The notes beneath the pieces are model-generated. The model searched no databases, was not told the origin of the DNA, and saw nothing but the letters and a program-made list of their open reading frames with translations. Both the position numbers and the translations under genes were made by a program. Of a DNA stretch of 51,480 nucleotides, positions 22,997-31,022 are shown piece by piece. The stretch comes from Candidatus Bathyarchaeota archaeon (GTDB taxonomy: Archaea > Thermoproteota > Bathyarchaeia > Bathyarchaeales > UBA233), in NCBI GenBank assembly GCA_025057795.1, contig JANXEP010000023.1, positions 1-51,480 on the forward strand, given 5' to 3'. Numbering within the stretch: position 1 is the stretch's first letter; every line of letters begins with the position of its first letter.

Positions 22997-23770
22997 TTAG
23001 AGCTTATCGATTTTAGCTGCTAAATCGCTTAAAATCCGCGTGAAGGGATGCTCCGGTTTTTCATGGACGAAAATTATTTTGCCCTCGGCCCTTGAAATAT
23101 CACAGAAGCACGGTATAACACCCAGCAAGGGAACACCATAGATTTCTTTTACCATCGTCTGAAGTCTTTCCTTCCCAGATTTTAAGGCGTCATTGTACAT
23201 AACCTTGTTTAACACTATGTTGGTTTTCTTCTCAAAAAGTTCGTAGAGGCCTCGCATCATACGTTTTGTTCCCTCGACATCAGAATTGTCAAGGGTCGTA
23301 GCTACAATCACAAGGTCAGCGGCCACTATGCCGTTTATAGACGAGTATTGCAGCCCTGGGCTGGTGTCGAAGATTATGTAGTCAAAGCCCTTTGTGCTTA
23401 GAAGAGAGTTCCTAAGTGAAAGCAGTCTGCCAAGAGCGCGCATTTCCCATTTTCTGTCCTTTGATGACATATCTCTGATGGCTTCCATGGAGGGGTTCGC
23501 CGGCCCCACGTAAAATTCTCCCTGCTTCCCTATCCTATCGTTGAGATTTATCAAAACCTTGTCTATTTCGCATACGCCGTTAAGGTAGTCGTTAAGCCAA
23601 TACTCAGCCTCTTTAATGTTCAGCAATGTCGAAAGGCTTGGTGCTCTGAAATCCAAATCCATGAGACATGTTTTTCTTCCAAACTTAGCCAGAGTCACAG
23701 CTAAATTTATTGAGATAAGGGTTTTCCCAGTTCCGCCCTTGTATGAGTGGACGGCCACTATCTTGCCCAT
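22997..23770 (-). CDS. MinD/ParA-family ATPase
   Basis: A 257-residue ATPase with the deviant Walker A KGGTGKT (11-17), the switch MDLDFRAPS and Walker B FDYIIFDTSPG. The signature Lys11 indicates a dimerising ATP switch like MinD or ParA. The C-terminus lacks an obvious membrane-targeting helix. It follows by 3 bp a coiled-coil winged-helix gene, which is the expected arrangement for a ParA with its DNA-binding partner. Roles could be partitioning, positioning or regulation. Confidence 0.88.
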   Translation of the reverse strand: MGKIVAVHSYKGGTGKTLISINLAVTLAKFGRKTCLMDLDFRAPSLSTLLNIKEAEYWLNDYLNGVCEIDKVLINLNDRIGKQGEFYVGPANPSMEAIRDMSSKDRKWEMRALGRLLSLRNSLLSTKGFDYIIFDTSPGLQYSSINGIVAADLVIVATTLDNSDVEGTKRMMRGLYELFEKKTNIVLNKVMYNDALKSGKERLQTMVKEIYGVPLLGVIPCFCDISRAEGKIIFVHEKPEHPFTRILSDLAAKIDKL

Positions 23771-23773
23771 AGC

Positions 23774-24154
23774 TTAACCCTGCCCCTTGTCTATGTAAAA
23801 GTAGGCTTTTCGTCCCCTACGCTCCTTTTTAAGGTAACCCATAATAACAAGCTGGTTCAAGTAGGCGCTTTCTACGGCCCTCGCCCTGTGGGTTTGCTGG
23901 GCAACCTCGTCGGCCGTGGCTCGGCCAAGTCTACAAACGGTCATGGCTGTTTTCCTCAAATGATCGGGCATGGAGAGAAGCGTCATAACGTCTAACGGAG
24001 CCTCTGGACTTAATGGTTCAAACTCTCGCTTTCCATGTTTCTGAAGTTCAATCATTATTTCCATTTTCTCGTTTAACCGTTCAAGGCTCTCTTTAATCTT
24101 CTCCAGGATTTGGATGGGCTTTTTCCCCGAGAGCTCCTTGTCTGAGCTTGACAA
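23774..24154 (-). CDS. coiled-coil plus winged-helix partner of the ParA-like ATPase
   Basis: A 126-residue protein. Residues 14-45 form a heptad helix (QILEKIKESLERLNEK), and residues 55-120 a winged helix (LLSMPDHLRKTAMTV, ATADEVAQQTHRARAVE, YLNQLVIMGYLKKERRG). It is in an operon with the ParA-like ATPase. The promoter contains an inverted repeat at the expected start site, so it may repress itself, as ParB-like or centromere-binding proteins often do. Confidence 0.75.
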   Translation of the reverse strand: MSSSDKELSGKKPIQILEKIKESLERLNEKMEIMIELQKHGKREFEPLSPEAPLDVMTLLSMPDHLRKTAMTVCRLGRATADEVAQQTHRARAVESAYLNQLVIMGYLKKERRGRKAYFYIDKGQG

Positions 24155-24173
24155 CTTGTTTGCCTCTTGTTTT

Positions 24174-24212
24174 ACGTGTGTACACGTTGTATTGGGGAAA
24201 AGTGTTTATTAA
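24174..24212 (-). promoter_or_regulatory. promoter and palindrome of the ParA operon
   Basis: On the minus strand CTTAATAAAC (24212 to 24203) is a box A. The inverted repeat ACGTGT-GT-ACACGT (24174-24187) overlaps the expected start near 24180, and the coiled-coil winged-helix gene begins at 24154. This is the same box-then-operator layout as at dtxR. Confidence 0.5.
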
Positions 24213-24262
24213 GTCTTACGAAACATCCATATGACGCGCCCAACCACAAACACAATTAAAAC

Positions 24263-24394
24263 CTAAAATCCAGACGGAAAATCAGTCTTCGCTAGAAGCA
24301 CACCAAGAACCACCACGGCAAACATTGTAAAGGTTAAAAGATAAACCGTGAACCCAGACGCTGCCACCGCTGAAACTACCAACTCTTCAAACAT
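24263..24394 (-). CDS. 43-residue single-pass membrane protein
   Basis: A short frame with ATG 24394 preceded by AAAGG. The product begins MFEELVVSAVAASGF and has one clear membrane helix (VYLLTFTMFAVVVLGVLLA), then a short polar tail (KTDFPSGF). It lies upstream of the ParA operon on the same strand. The SD is close to the ATG. No family is recognised. Confidence 0.4.
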   Translation of the reverse strand: MFEELVVSAVAASGFTVYLLTFTMFAVVVLGVLLAKTDFPSGF

Positions 24395-24490
24395 AACCTT
24401 TCTGGAAAGAAGGATAGCCTTCTGAATAAAAGGAGTGTTTCAACGTTGGAAATATTACGGACAGGAAAAATTGTAGGCTGAAAAGGTTGG

Positions 24491-24787
24491 CTAATAAGGC
24501 ACAGGGGCTTTATTCCTTGCTTCTTCAATTATTGGCAAAACCTGCTTAAGCTCTCTGAAGTGTTTAAGAACCGTTATGCCTCTTTGGGTTATGGCGTAAA
24601 CAACACGTCTTTTGCCGACAGTCCGTTCCTCGACAAGATTCTGTTTAATCAGGAAGTCAAGATACTCTTTTAAAACGCTGCAGTTTACATTAGCCTTATA
24701 CATAATGTGGGTTAGCTTCAATGGGCCCCGATGAGCCAACACCTTAAGGATATCAATGTACATTTCAAGTTTGGAGCGTCTCATCAT
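24491..24787 (-). CDS. archaeal winged-helix regulator (PF14947-like)
   Basis: A 98-residue single winged-helix protein: EMYIDILKVLAHRGPLKLTHIMYKANVN, YLDFLIKQNLVEERTV, VVYAITQRGITVLKHF. This is the arrangement of the small archaeal HTH_45 family. ATG 24787 follows AGAGAGG, with a strong box A upstream. Its target is unknown. Confidence 0.82.
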   Translation of the reverse strand: MMRRSKLEMYIDILKVLAHRGPLKLTHIMYKANVNCSVLKEYLDFLIKQNLVEERTVGKRRVVYAITQRGITVLKHFRELKQVLPIIEEARNKAPVPY

Positions 24788-24814
24788 CCAAACCTCTCTG
24801 CCATATTTTTCTTA

Positions 24815-24826
24815 AATTTATATAAA
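24815..24826 (-). promoter_or_regulatory. box A of the winged-helix gene
   Basis: Read on the minus strand CTTTATATAAAT is a near-consensus archaeal box A about 30-40 nt from ATG 24787. Confidence 0.55.
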
Positions 24827-24870
24827 GCTTTTATGGATTGAAACTACGTCTTTTTCCTCTTTAGTCTCCA

Positions 24871-25056
24871 TTAGTAGCCCCTTTTTGCTTGTACTCTTTT
24901 TAACACGTTTATTCTATTCTGGAAGGCTGTGACCAAGTCATCTAGCAATATTTTTTGAAAATCTGTTGACAAACCATTAAGGTTTTCCTTGAAAACTTCA
25001 GCCATTTGGGCTTTTAAACGTCTCCTTTGCTGAGGGGTAAATTCATGCTTCAAGGA
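24871..25056 (-). CDS. small basic helical archaeal protein
   Basis: A 61-residue product using TTG 25056, which lies 4-5 nt after GGAGGAAA; an ATG five codons upstream has no SD. The sequence HEFTPQQRRRLKAQMAEVF then DFQKILLDDLVTAFQNRI is helical and positively charged. I cannot name a family. It may be a nucleic-acid-associated protein. Confidence 0.55.
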   Translation of the reverse strand, partial: SLKHEFTPQQRRRLKAQMAEVFKENLNGLSTDFQKILLDDLVTAFQNRINVLKRVQAKRGY

Positions 25057-25430
25057 CTTTCCTCCAGGCATGAGACAAAATAAGCCGAGCGTATTTAACT
25101 AACTTATGAACTCAAAATCTAGATTCAGAATTCACATTCAAAAAGCGGTGGAAAGATTCCGCGTATTAGAATGTCTGAAATAAAGTGTAAATATTGCGCA
25201 TTTGGTTGAGAACCTTTTTATTTTTCGATTTCCCCAATTTTATTGCCGGATGATGAGAAGGCATTAGGTTGACAAAATGGATGAAATCTCAGAGTTACTC
25301 GGACGGCGCTGATATAAGCCCTCAAGTTGAAGCACTTTTCAGAATGAAAATGAATTGCCAATATGGTTTTTGAATTCATAAGTGTTTTAATGTTTTAAAG
25401 TCAAGTTATGAAATGCAGGGTGGGGCTTCG
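25057..25430. other. gene-free gap between two small genes
   Basis: About 370 bp with only very short frames. It is AT-rich apart from 25240-25320, where box C/D-like motifs occur (separate entry). Divergent promoters for the two flanking small genes must lie here, but no box A stands out. Confidence 0.4.
25250..25312 (+). ncRNA. possible C/D box guide sRNA
   Basis: Within 63 nt the order ATGATGA (box C, 25250-25256), 12 nt, TTGA (D'-like), CAAAA, TGGATGA (C'-like) and a terminal CTGA (25309-25312) resembles an archaeal C/D box sRNA. The first guide spacing fits. The C'-to-D spacing (24 nt) is too long for a standard guide, and D' is imperfect. I could not check a target on rRNA. Confidence 0.2.
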
Positions 25431-25667
25431 TTGAACACTCAAATCCTTCAAGCGTGCAAGGAGTTAATCGACGATGCGAAAATGAACTGTGCAGACATCG
25501 TTTTTAAGGAAATTTGCCTAGAAATCTTGGCTAGAGCTCGCCACATACTTACCGAGAAACAGTTTAGGCATCTCGTAAGTTACGCCGCCGAAAAAATGAG
25601 GGAAAAAGCGCCCTTTGAAATACGAAGGGAGCTTAAAAGCCTTCAGTTAAAACCGTTAAATCCTTAA
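25431..25667 (+). CDS. unrecognised 78-residue helical protein
   Basis: TTG 25431 follows GGTGGGG by 5 nt; the ATG at 25413 is possible but lacks an SD. The product is all-helical with several Cys (LQACKELIDDAKMNCADIV, KEICLEILARARHI) and a basic C-terminus. No motif is recognised. It is flanked by a gene-free gap and a convergent kinase gene. Confidence 0.5.
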   Translation: MNTQILQACKELIDDAKMNCADIVFKEICLEILARARHILTEKQFRHLVSYAAEKMREKAPFEIRRELKSLQLKPLNP

Positions 25668-25718
25668 CGTTCATTTTCAGTTTCAATGTTGGCCTCACCC
25701 TATTTGCCTTTCCTTCTA

Positions 25719-26207
25719 TCAGCTAAGTTTGTAGCCAATTTTTCGAAGAAACTCTTTCCTAGCTCGTATGTCTTCTTCTTTCTCTATACCCTTACTCTTT
25801 AAGCCATCGACAACGCCGATGATTCCCCTACCCTGTTCCGTTTCAGCCACAATCACCTGCAAAGGGTTCGCCGTGGCCGCATGGATTGTGCAGACTTCCG
25901 GCACCTTTTTAATTTTATCTAAAACGTTTATTGGATAAGCGTTTTTGATGAAGATTATGAAGCAGTGACCGCATGCAAGCTCGAAGGCCTTTTGAGCTGC
26001 AAGTCGCCGAAGCTCCTCGTCGTTTCCCTCATGTCTGACTAAGCATGGCCCAGAGCTTTCACAGAAGCCTACACCAAACCTAATGTTTGGCACAGAGTTA
26101 ACCAAAGCCTCATAAAGATCCTCGACGGTTTTTATAAAATGCGCCGTGCCCAGAATCACGTTGCAGTCTTTAGGCACCTCGATTTTGACTGTTTCAAACT
26201 TGACCAT
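25719..26207 (-). CDS. adenosine-specific kinase (DUF355 family)
   Basis: A 162-residue protein matching the short archaeal adenosine-specific kinase family over its full length: [75 protein letters not shown] and [11 protein letters not shown]. The name comes from structural and binding studies of homologues; the physiological role is not settled. ATG 26207 follows GGGAGGG. Confidence 0.9.
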   Translation of the reverse strand: MVKFETVKIEVPKDCNVILGTAHFIKTVEDLYEALVNSVPNIRFGVGFCESSGPCLVRHEGNDEELRRLAAQKAFELACGHCFIIFIKNAYPINVLDKIKKVPEVCTIHAATANPLQVIVAETEQGRGIIGVVDGLKSKGIEKEEDIRARKEFLRKIGYKLS

Positions 26208-26245
26208 GCAGACCCTCCCAATGTGCCTCTAGTTTTAATGCGGGT

Positions 26246-26629
26246 TTAAGGACTTTTCTTTTTCATCAGAAGCCAATTCTTGTCTCCCTTAAACCTTACT
26301 AGAACGTAGTTTCCCCGCATCTTCTCACCATACAAAGTGAACTCCAGCTTATCGCTGCTCCTATTTTTGAGACGGTATGAGCCCTTATCCCAAATCTCAA
26401 CTGTTCCAGCACCATACATGCCTTCAGGGATTACGCCTTGAAAACTTGCATATTCCAGCGGGTGATCCTCAACCTCAACAGCCAATCGTTTAACGCTTGG
26501 CTCCAAGGGCGGCTCCTTTGGAACAGCCCAACTTTTTAGAACCCCGTCCATTTCAAGCCTGAAATCGTAATGCAAACGCCTAGCCTGATGCCGCTGGACA
26601 ACAAATATGCCAGAAAACCCTTCAGCCAA
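26246..26629 (-). CDS. stand-alone LigD-type 3'-phosphoesterase
   Basis: A 127-residue protein equal to the PE domain of bacterial LigD: QRHQARRLHYDFRLEMDG with His14, His20 and Asp22, WAVPKEPPLEPS, VEDHPLEYASFQGVIPEG, and VEIWDKGSY. The enzyme trims 3'-phosphate and ribonucleotide ends before ligation in end-joining repair. No ligase or Ku gene is adjacent. TTG 26629 follows GGAGGAG. Confidence 0.93.
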   Translation of the reverse strand: MAEGFSGIFVVQRHQARRLHYDFRLEMDGVLKSWAVPKEPPLEPSVKRLAVEVEDHPLEYASFQGVIPEGMYGAGTVEIWDKGSYRLKNRSSDKLEFTLYGEKMRGNYVLVRFKGDKNWLLMKKKSP

Positions 26630-26831
26630 GCTTGCCCACTCCTCCTACTACATTATTTCAAACTGTTTAAGTTTATTAAATCTAAAAATTTTGAACTGCG
26701 TTCTTTAAAAATCCAAAGCTCTTTCGCCAGTTTCCCATAAGAAAAGCTTTTGAGCCGCCAGTTCAGCCAGTATGAATGTTCAATTTGCACTCAGAAGGCC
26801 GCGAGAGTTTAAATCCCCTCGGTCCACCGGG

Positions 26832-27806
26832 TTATATGGGGTAGGCTCCGCATACTCTGCAGAAGTTTGTCTCCTTTCCAAGGAAGGCTTTACAGTTTGG
26901 ACATTGTTTCCCGTGTATAAAGCCGTAAACTTCGCTGGGTTTTCCATGAAGTTTTCTGAATGTTTCATAGTAGAATAGTTGTTCCTTCGTGTGCAGCTTA
27001 ACTTCATCGTCTTCTAGGTATTTCCTTCTTTTTTCCTCAAAAGTTTCATCTTCAATTTGTCCCTCGAAGAATTTGGGGAGCACTGTTGTTCCAGTTCCAA
27101 TTTCAAGAGGTGCTTTTGGACGCCAAATTATTTCTTCTGGAATTAGGTTCTCGTACGCCTTGCGGATAAGCCATTTGCCATATTTTTTCCCGTTTTTGAC
27201 GTTTAATTTTAGGGTGATGTCGATTTTTTTAGCAAATTCCATAAACTCCGCTTCCAAGAAAGGAGTTTTTATGCTTAATCCGATGGCTTTTCCCAGAGGT
27301 ATTGACGAGAACTGCATGTCTTCCCACATCTTCAACATTCTTTTTTTAAGCTCGTCTTCTGGAAGATGGAAAAGCCAAGGGTATCCGAGGAATAGCTCAT
27401 CTAAACCATCGCCGGTCATTACGCTGTTGATCTTCTTCTTTTTTGCCAATTTCAAGCCCATATACACTGGAATGCTGTTCCGCACCTCCATAGGGTCGAA
27501 AACCTTCAGAATGGCTATAACGTCGCTGACAGCCTTAAACATCTCTTCGACGTCGAAAAAGCATATTTCATGGTTTAATCCTAGAAAAAGAGCCATTTTC
27601 TTGGCGTAGTTTAGGTCCTCGGCGATTCCTTTTTCGAAAGCGACAGTTATGGCGGTTATGGGTTTATGCTTGGAAGCTTCAAATGCTATTACGCTGGTAT
27701 CTATGCCGCCAGAAAAAAGAAGTCCCTCAGCCAAGTTTTTCTCCACAACTTTCGCTATAATCTCTCTTGTTTTCAGCAACAAGGCTTCATTATTTCGCAA
27801 CTGCAT
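26832..27806 (-). CDS. asparagine-synthase-like ATP-pyrophosphatase with C-terminal zinc ribbon
   Basis: A 324-residue protein. The PP-loop is LLFSGGIDTSV (about 28-38), followed by VMTGDGLDELFLGYPWLF and IKTPFLEAEFM, the AsnB synthetase domain. The N-terminal glutaminase domain of AsnB is missing. Two CxxC pairs near the end (CPNCKAFL and CRVCGAYPI) form a zinc ribbon. Such proteins adenylate a carboxylate and transfer ammonia or another amine. The divergent nitrilase-family gene could supply ammonia. The substrate is unknown. Confidence 0.85.
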   Translation of the reverse strand: MQLRNNEALLLKTREIIAKVVEKNLAEGLLFSGGIDTSVIAFEASKHKPITAITVAFEKGIAEDLNYAKKMALFLGLNHEICFFDVEEMFKAVSDVIAILKVFDPMEVRNSIPVYMGLKLAKKKKINSVMTGDGLDELFLGYPWLFHLPEDELKKRMLKMWEDMQFSSIPLGKAIGLSIKTPFLEAEFMEFAKKIDITLKLNVKNGKKYGKWLIRKAYENLIPEEIIWRPKAPLEIGTGTTVLPKFFEGQIEDETFEEKRRKYLEDDEVKLHTKEQLFYYETFRKLHGKPSEVYGFIHGKQCPNCKAFLGKETNFCRVCGAYPI

Positions 27807-27934
27807 ACCTCAGTCTAGCAGCTGAAAAGTTTTAAAAACTTTTGCCAAAATATTTTCCCTTCACCCATGATAGGAGGGCTATGCTTAAAGCTGGGTTAGT
27901 CTTTCCATTCATGAAACGCTTCGAGGAGAACATT

Positions 27935-28702
27935 ATGAAGGTAAGCTTAATCCACATGAAAACTCGCGATTCAATGAAGGAGATTTTCAAAGCGGTTCGG
28001 GAGAAGATTCATGAGGCCGCTGAGCAAAAGCCGGATTTTATAGCTCTTCCAGAATATTTTTCAGTGCCCGGTTTCATCGAAAAATTTTCTTCAGCCGCGG
28101 AAATTTTCAAGGAGACATACACCTCCACTGTTGAATTCTTGAAGGATGTTTCTGCAGAGCTTCCAGACATTTACATTGTCGGTGGAACTTTTGTGGAAAA
28201 GAGTCAAAACACCTTCTTCAACACCTGCACGATATGGAAAAACTCTAAGCCACTTGGAACATATAGGAAAAGGAATCTGATAAATATCGAAACCAAAATT
28301 GGGATCAGCAAGGGCGACAAGCCCCTTGTTCTTCCAACAGAATTTGGCAAAATAGGGGTGCTCATTTGCGCGGACATATTCAATGGGGAAGCTGTGAAAC
28401 AAACCGTAAGCTTGGGCGCCGAAGTAATTTTCTTGCCCGTTGCGTCCTTATCAACCCATCCAGACGTTAAAGGTCACCCGCTATCCGAAAAAATAGCTTT
28501 AGAAAACGGGGTTTTCATAGTGAAAATTGGAAATGTGCGTTCAGACGCAAAAGGCGGCAGAAGCGCGGTCGTTGCCCCGTGGGGTGTAATTGAGGAAGCA
28601 TCGGAATCACCGTCAGATGTTGTGTTAACGGTGGAGTTAGATATGCAAAAACTGAGGTCGTATAGAAGGGGGATCAATAGAGGTTTTTCCACCCATCAAT
28701 AA
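27935..28702 (+). CDS. nitrilase-superfamily carbon-nitrogen hydrolase
   Basis: A 255-residue enzyme using ATG 27935, which follows GAGGAGAA. The catalytic triad is visible: Glu in IALPEYF, Lys in YRKRNLI and Cys in GVLICADIF. This family splits amides or nitriles to acids and ammonia, and some members serve as glutaminase domains of synthetases. It is divergent from the asparagine-synthase-like gene that lacks its own glutaminase, so a functional pair is attractive. Its 3' end overlaps the convergent gene by 29 bp. Confidence 0.88.
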   Translation: MKVSLIHMKTRDSMKEIFKAVREKIHEAAEQKPDFIALPEYFSVPGFIEKFSSAAEIFKETYTSTVEFLKDVSAELPDIYIVGGTFVEKSQNTFFNTCTIWKNSKPLGTYRKRNLINIETKIGISKGDKPLVLPTEFGKIGVLICADIFNGEAVKQTVSLGAEVIFLPVASLSTHPDVKGHPLSEKIALENGVFIVKIGNVRSDAKGGRSAVVAPWGVIEEASESPSDVVLTVELDMQKLRSYRRGINRGFSTHQ

Positions 28703-29561
28703 CTTGCGTCATCTTTGAGAAATTATGCTTTTCAAACCATTGTTGCAGTTCCACATTTTCAACGGCGTAATCGCGGATTTTCTCAGCATCTGCAGAGCGA
28801 TGTACCAAGAGCAAAACGCCCTCTACTTCATGCCTACTTACATAAGCCATAGTTTTCAACAGCGCATTTAACTTGTCCTCATCCAACATTTCAGCGCTTA
28901 ATTCTATGAAAACCGGTTTCCTCAAAATTCTCACAAAGATCCTCGTCAGCATGTCAACCCAATACATGGTTGTGTAGTCATGAGCGGATAAAGGAACATG
29001 AAAAAAGTCTACAAGGTTTGCGATTTGATTGAAGTCTATACCAAACCTTTCCTTTGCCAACACAGGGTCCGGCCAAATTTCCACAGCAAACCTTTTGCTG
29101 CCCACAACCTCCTTCGCTTGTTTTATGAAGTTTGTCACAGCCTGCGCTCGCCACTCGACCCAGTTTAGCCCGCTTTCCCTCCAAAGTCTAGAACATCGTT
29201 CACAAGTGCAGAATCCCTCTTCTGGAAAATGGTAGAGATTTAAGATAATTCCAATAATGTCTTGCGAAGATGCTTCTCGAATAAAACTGAGAACTTTTTC
29301 TCGGTAATCTTCATCGGTCGGACAAATGAAATCCCAAGGAAGGTTAACCTTTCTATTCCTTCTTAAAGCCGGCCCATCCCTTGAAACGGCTACAATGCCC
29401 GGGTTGTTCCTTACAGCTTTTGCATCACAGAAACATGTGACATCGTTATACATTTTCTCTGCAGGGGGGGAAAGGGAGCCATCCGCCCGTTTAACATAGT
29501 ATACATGGGGGTCAAACCCTTTCACAAACGTTGGTTCGTATGAGACCAACCCTACTTTCAT
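28674..29561 (-). CDS. TIM-barrel-like paralogue 1 of the CxCxxC family
   Basis: A 295-residue protein, the most diverged of three paralogues here. Shared features are the N-terminal segment KVGLVSYEPTFVKGFDPHVYYVK, the Cys signature CTCERC after IGIILNLYHFPEEGF, GLNWVEWRAQAVTNFI, WPDPVLAKERFGIDFNQIANLVDFF and a C-terminal helix. The order of beta strands and the Cys knuckle near a putative active site resemble uncharacterised glycoside-hydrolase-like TIM barrels. Catalytic residues are not established. It overlaps the nitrilase gene at its 3' end. Confidence 0.6.
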   Translation of the reverse strand: MKVGLVSYEPTFVKGFDPHVYYVKRADGSLSPPAEKMYNDVTCFCDAKAVRNNPGIVAVSRDGPALRRNRKVNLPWDFICPTDEDYREKVLSFIREASSQDIIGIILNLYHFPEEGFCTCERCSRLWRESGLNWVEWRAQAVTNFIKQAKEVVGSKRFAVEIWPDPVLAKERFGIDFNQIANLVDFFHVPLSAHDYTTMYWVDMLTRIFVRILRKPVFIELSAEMLDEDKLNALLKTMAYVSRHEVEGVLLLVHRSADAEKIRDYAVENVELQQWFEKHNFSKMTQVIDGWKNLY

Positions 29562-29633
29562 AGGCTACCTTGACAACAATAGATATATTTAAAACTTTCA
29601 ACCGAAATCAGAAAAGGGAAAGGAAGAAAGCCC

Positions 29634-29837
29634 ATGGAAATAGTAATAAACTATGAAAAATGCCCTCCATGCCCGGAACTTAAATGTGTCGACAATTGTC
29701 CGTGGGGAGTGTTCCAAGTAGGCTTAGATAAAAAACCGCTGGTTTCAGACGAAACATCTTGCACTCACTGCGGAATCTGCGAAAACTTGTGCCCCTCTGA
29801 AGCCATCAAAATTAAAAGGAAGAAAAGTTTTAAGTAG
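29634..29837 (+). CDS. 2[4Fe-4S] ferredoxin-like protein
   Basis: A 67-residue protein with Cys10, 13, 18 and 22 (CPPCPELKCVDNC) and Cys43, 46, 49 and 53 (CTHCGICENLC). The second set is a standard CxxCxxCxxxC cluster; the first has two extra residues between Cys13 and Cys18. It should carry low-potential electrons. Its place just before cbiZ and close to several radical SAM genes suggests it supplies electrons to them or to corrinoid reduction. Confidence 0.88.
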   Translation: MEIVINYEKCPPCPELKCVDNCPWGVFQVGLDKKPLVSDETSCTHCGICENLCPSEAIKIKRKKSFK

Positions 29838-29876
29838 CATTCACAATCCCGCTAAGGTCATATGTGAGGGTTAACC

Positions 29877-30911
29877 GTGAAGGAATATCCTCTATTTAGC
29901 GGCCTCAAAATCTTATTGGAAAGGGATGTTTTAGCTTTAACTTCTAAAGCAGATATGACATTTGTCAGCTCCGCGGTTCACAACGGAGGCCTTGGAAAAG
30001 CTAAAGCAGTACTTAATGTTCATGTTCCAGAGTCCTATGATCAAAAGCTTCTCCATGAACATCCCGAGCAAATAATCTCAGAGGCCGCGCGGAAAATTGG
30101 CTTAAACCCCCAACAAAGCGTCGGCATGATAACAGCCGCCGACATCAGCAAGTTCTCTGCAAAAACGATAAACAAAGACGATTTAACAGTAGGCGCCATT
30201 GTAACTGCCGGTTGCTCTTTGGCCGAAACAGCTGGAGAAAACGTTGAAGTAAGCCTAACCGTTCCCGGGACAATAAACATAATTGTCGCTATTGACGGCA
30301 ACCCCACCGAGAGCTGCCTCCTTCAAGCCTTTATTACGGCAACGGAAGCAAAAACAGCCAGCTTAAGAGATTTAGATGTCCGAAGCACTTATACGGGAGA
30401 TCTCGCCACGGGAACGATAACCGACAGCCTCACCGTGGTGTCAACAAGCAAAGGTCAAAAAATCAAGTATGGGGGTCCAGCCTCCAAACTGGGTAAACTG
30501 GTGGGATGCTGTACAAGAGAAGCAGTGAAAGATGCGATATTAAAAAGCGGCAACATGAACCCCACACGATCCGTTTTAAAACGGCTCTCTGAACGGAAAA
30601 TACCGGTTAGAGAGCTCCTTATGGAGGCCTCAAAGAAAAAACATGGAAGCGTAGATGAAGTAACTTCCAAGATTCAAAAGGAGCCCCTATTCGCGCTAGT
30701 TTTGATGATGGCTGCAGAAATAGACGAGGAAATCAGGATGGGCTTGATTCCGGAGGAGTTCGGTGATGTAAAAGCGTTAAGTGAAAGGTTTGCAAAAATC
30801 CTATTTAAGAACATCAACGAAAAGCAAGAATTTTGCTACCCTACAAAGGCTGATAAAATTAGCCCAGCCTCATACTTGTTTTTGAAAAGCCTATTATCCC
30901 ATTTAATTTAA
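29877..30911 (+). CDS. cbiZ: adenosylcobinamide amidohydrolase CbiZ
   Basis: A 344-residue protein with the CbiZ landmarks VSSAVHNGG, MITAADISKF, GAIVTAGCS and TINIIVAIDGN in the right order. CbiZ removes the aminopropanol side chain of adenosylcobinamide, giving adenosylcobyric acid and feeding salvaged corrinoid into coenzyme B12 synthesis. It has a C-terminal extension of about 120 helical residues beyond the catalytic domain. GTG 29877 follows GAGGGTT. The many B12-type radical SAM proteins and the corrinoid protein nearby explain its presence. Confidence 0.9.
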   Translation: MKEYPLFSGLKILLERDVLALTSKADMTFVSSAVHNGGLGKAKAVLNVHVPESYDQKLLHEHPEQIISEAARKIGLNPQQSVGMITAADISKFSAKTINKDDLTVGAIVTAGCSLAETAGENVEVSLTVPGTINIIVAIDGNPTESCLLQAFITATEAKTASLRDLDVRSTYTGDLATGTITDSLTVVSTSKGQKIKYGGPASKLGKLVGCCTREAVKDAILKSGNMNPTRSVLKRLSERKIPVRELLMEASKKKHGSVDEVTSKIQKEPLFALVLMMAAEIDEEIRMGLIPEEFGDVKALSERFAKILFKNINEKQEFCYPTKADKISPASYLFLKSLLSHLI

Positions 30912-31022
30912 AGAGCCCCTTGAGAAAACGCTTGGAGGTATTAGCATTCACATTTTAGCTGTTTAACCAAAAATGTAGTGAAAGATAGGGATGGTGTTGA
31001 AATTCCTTTTGAATTTGAAGCT

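Noticed and set aside
26797..26828. tRNA 3'-end-like sequence (GAGAGTTTAAATCCCCTC then GGTCCACC)
   Set aside because: The T stem needs an 8-nt loop and has a mismatch, no matching 5' acceptor half lies 70-100 nt upstream, and no anticodon arm forms. It could be a decayed fragment, but a tRNA gene is not supported.
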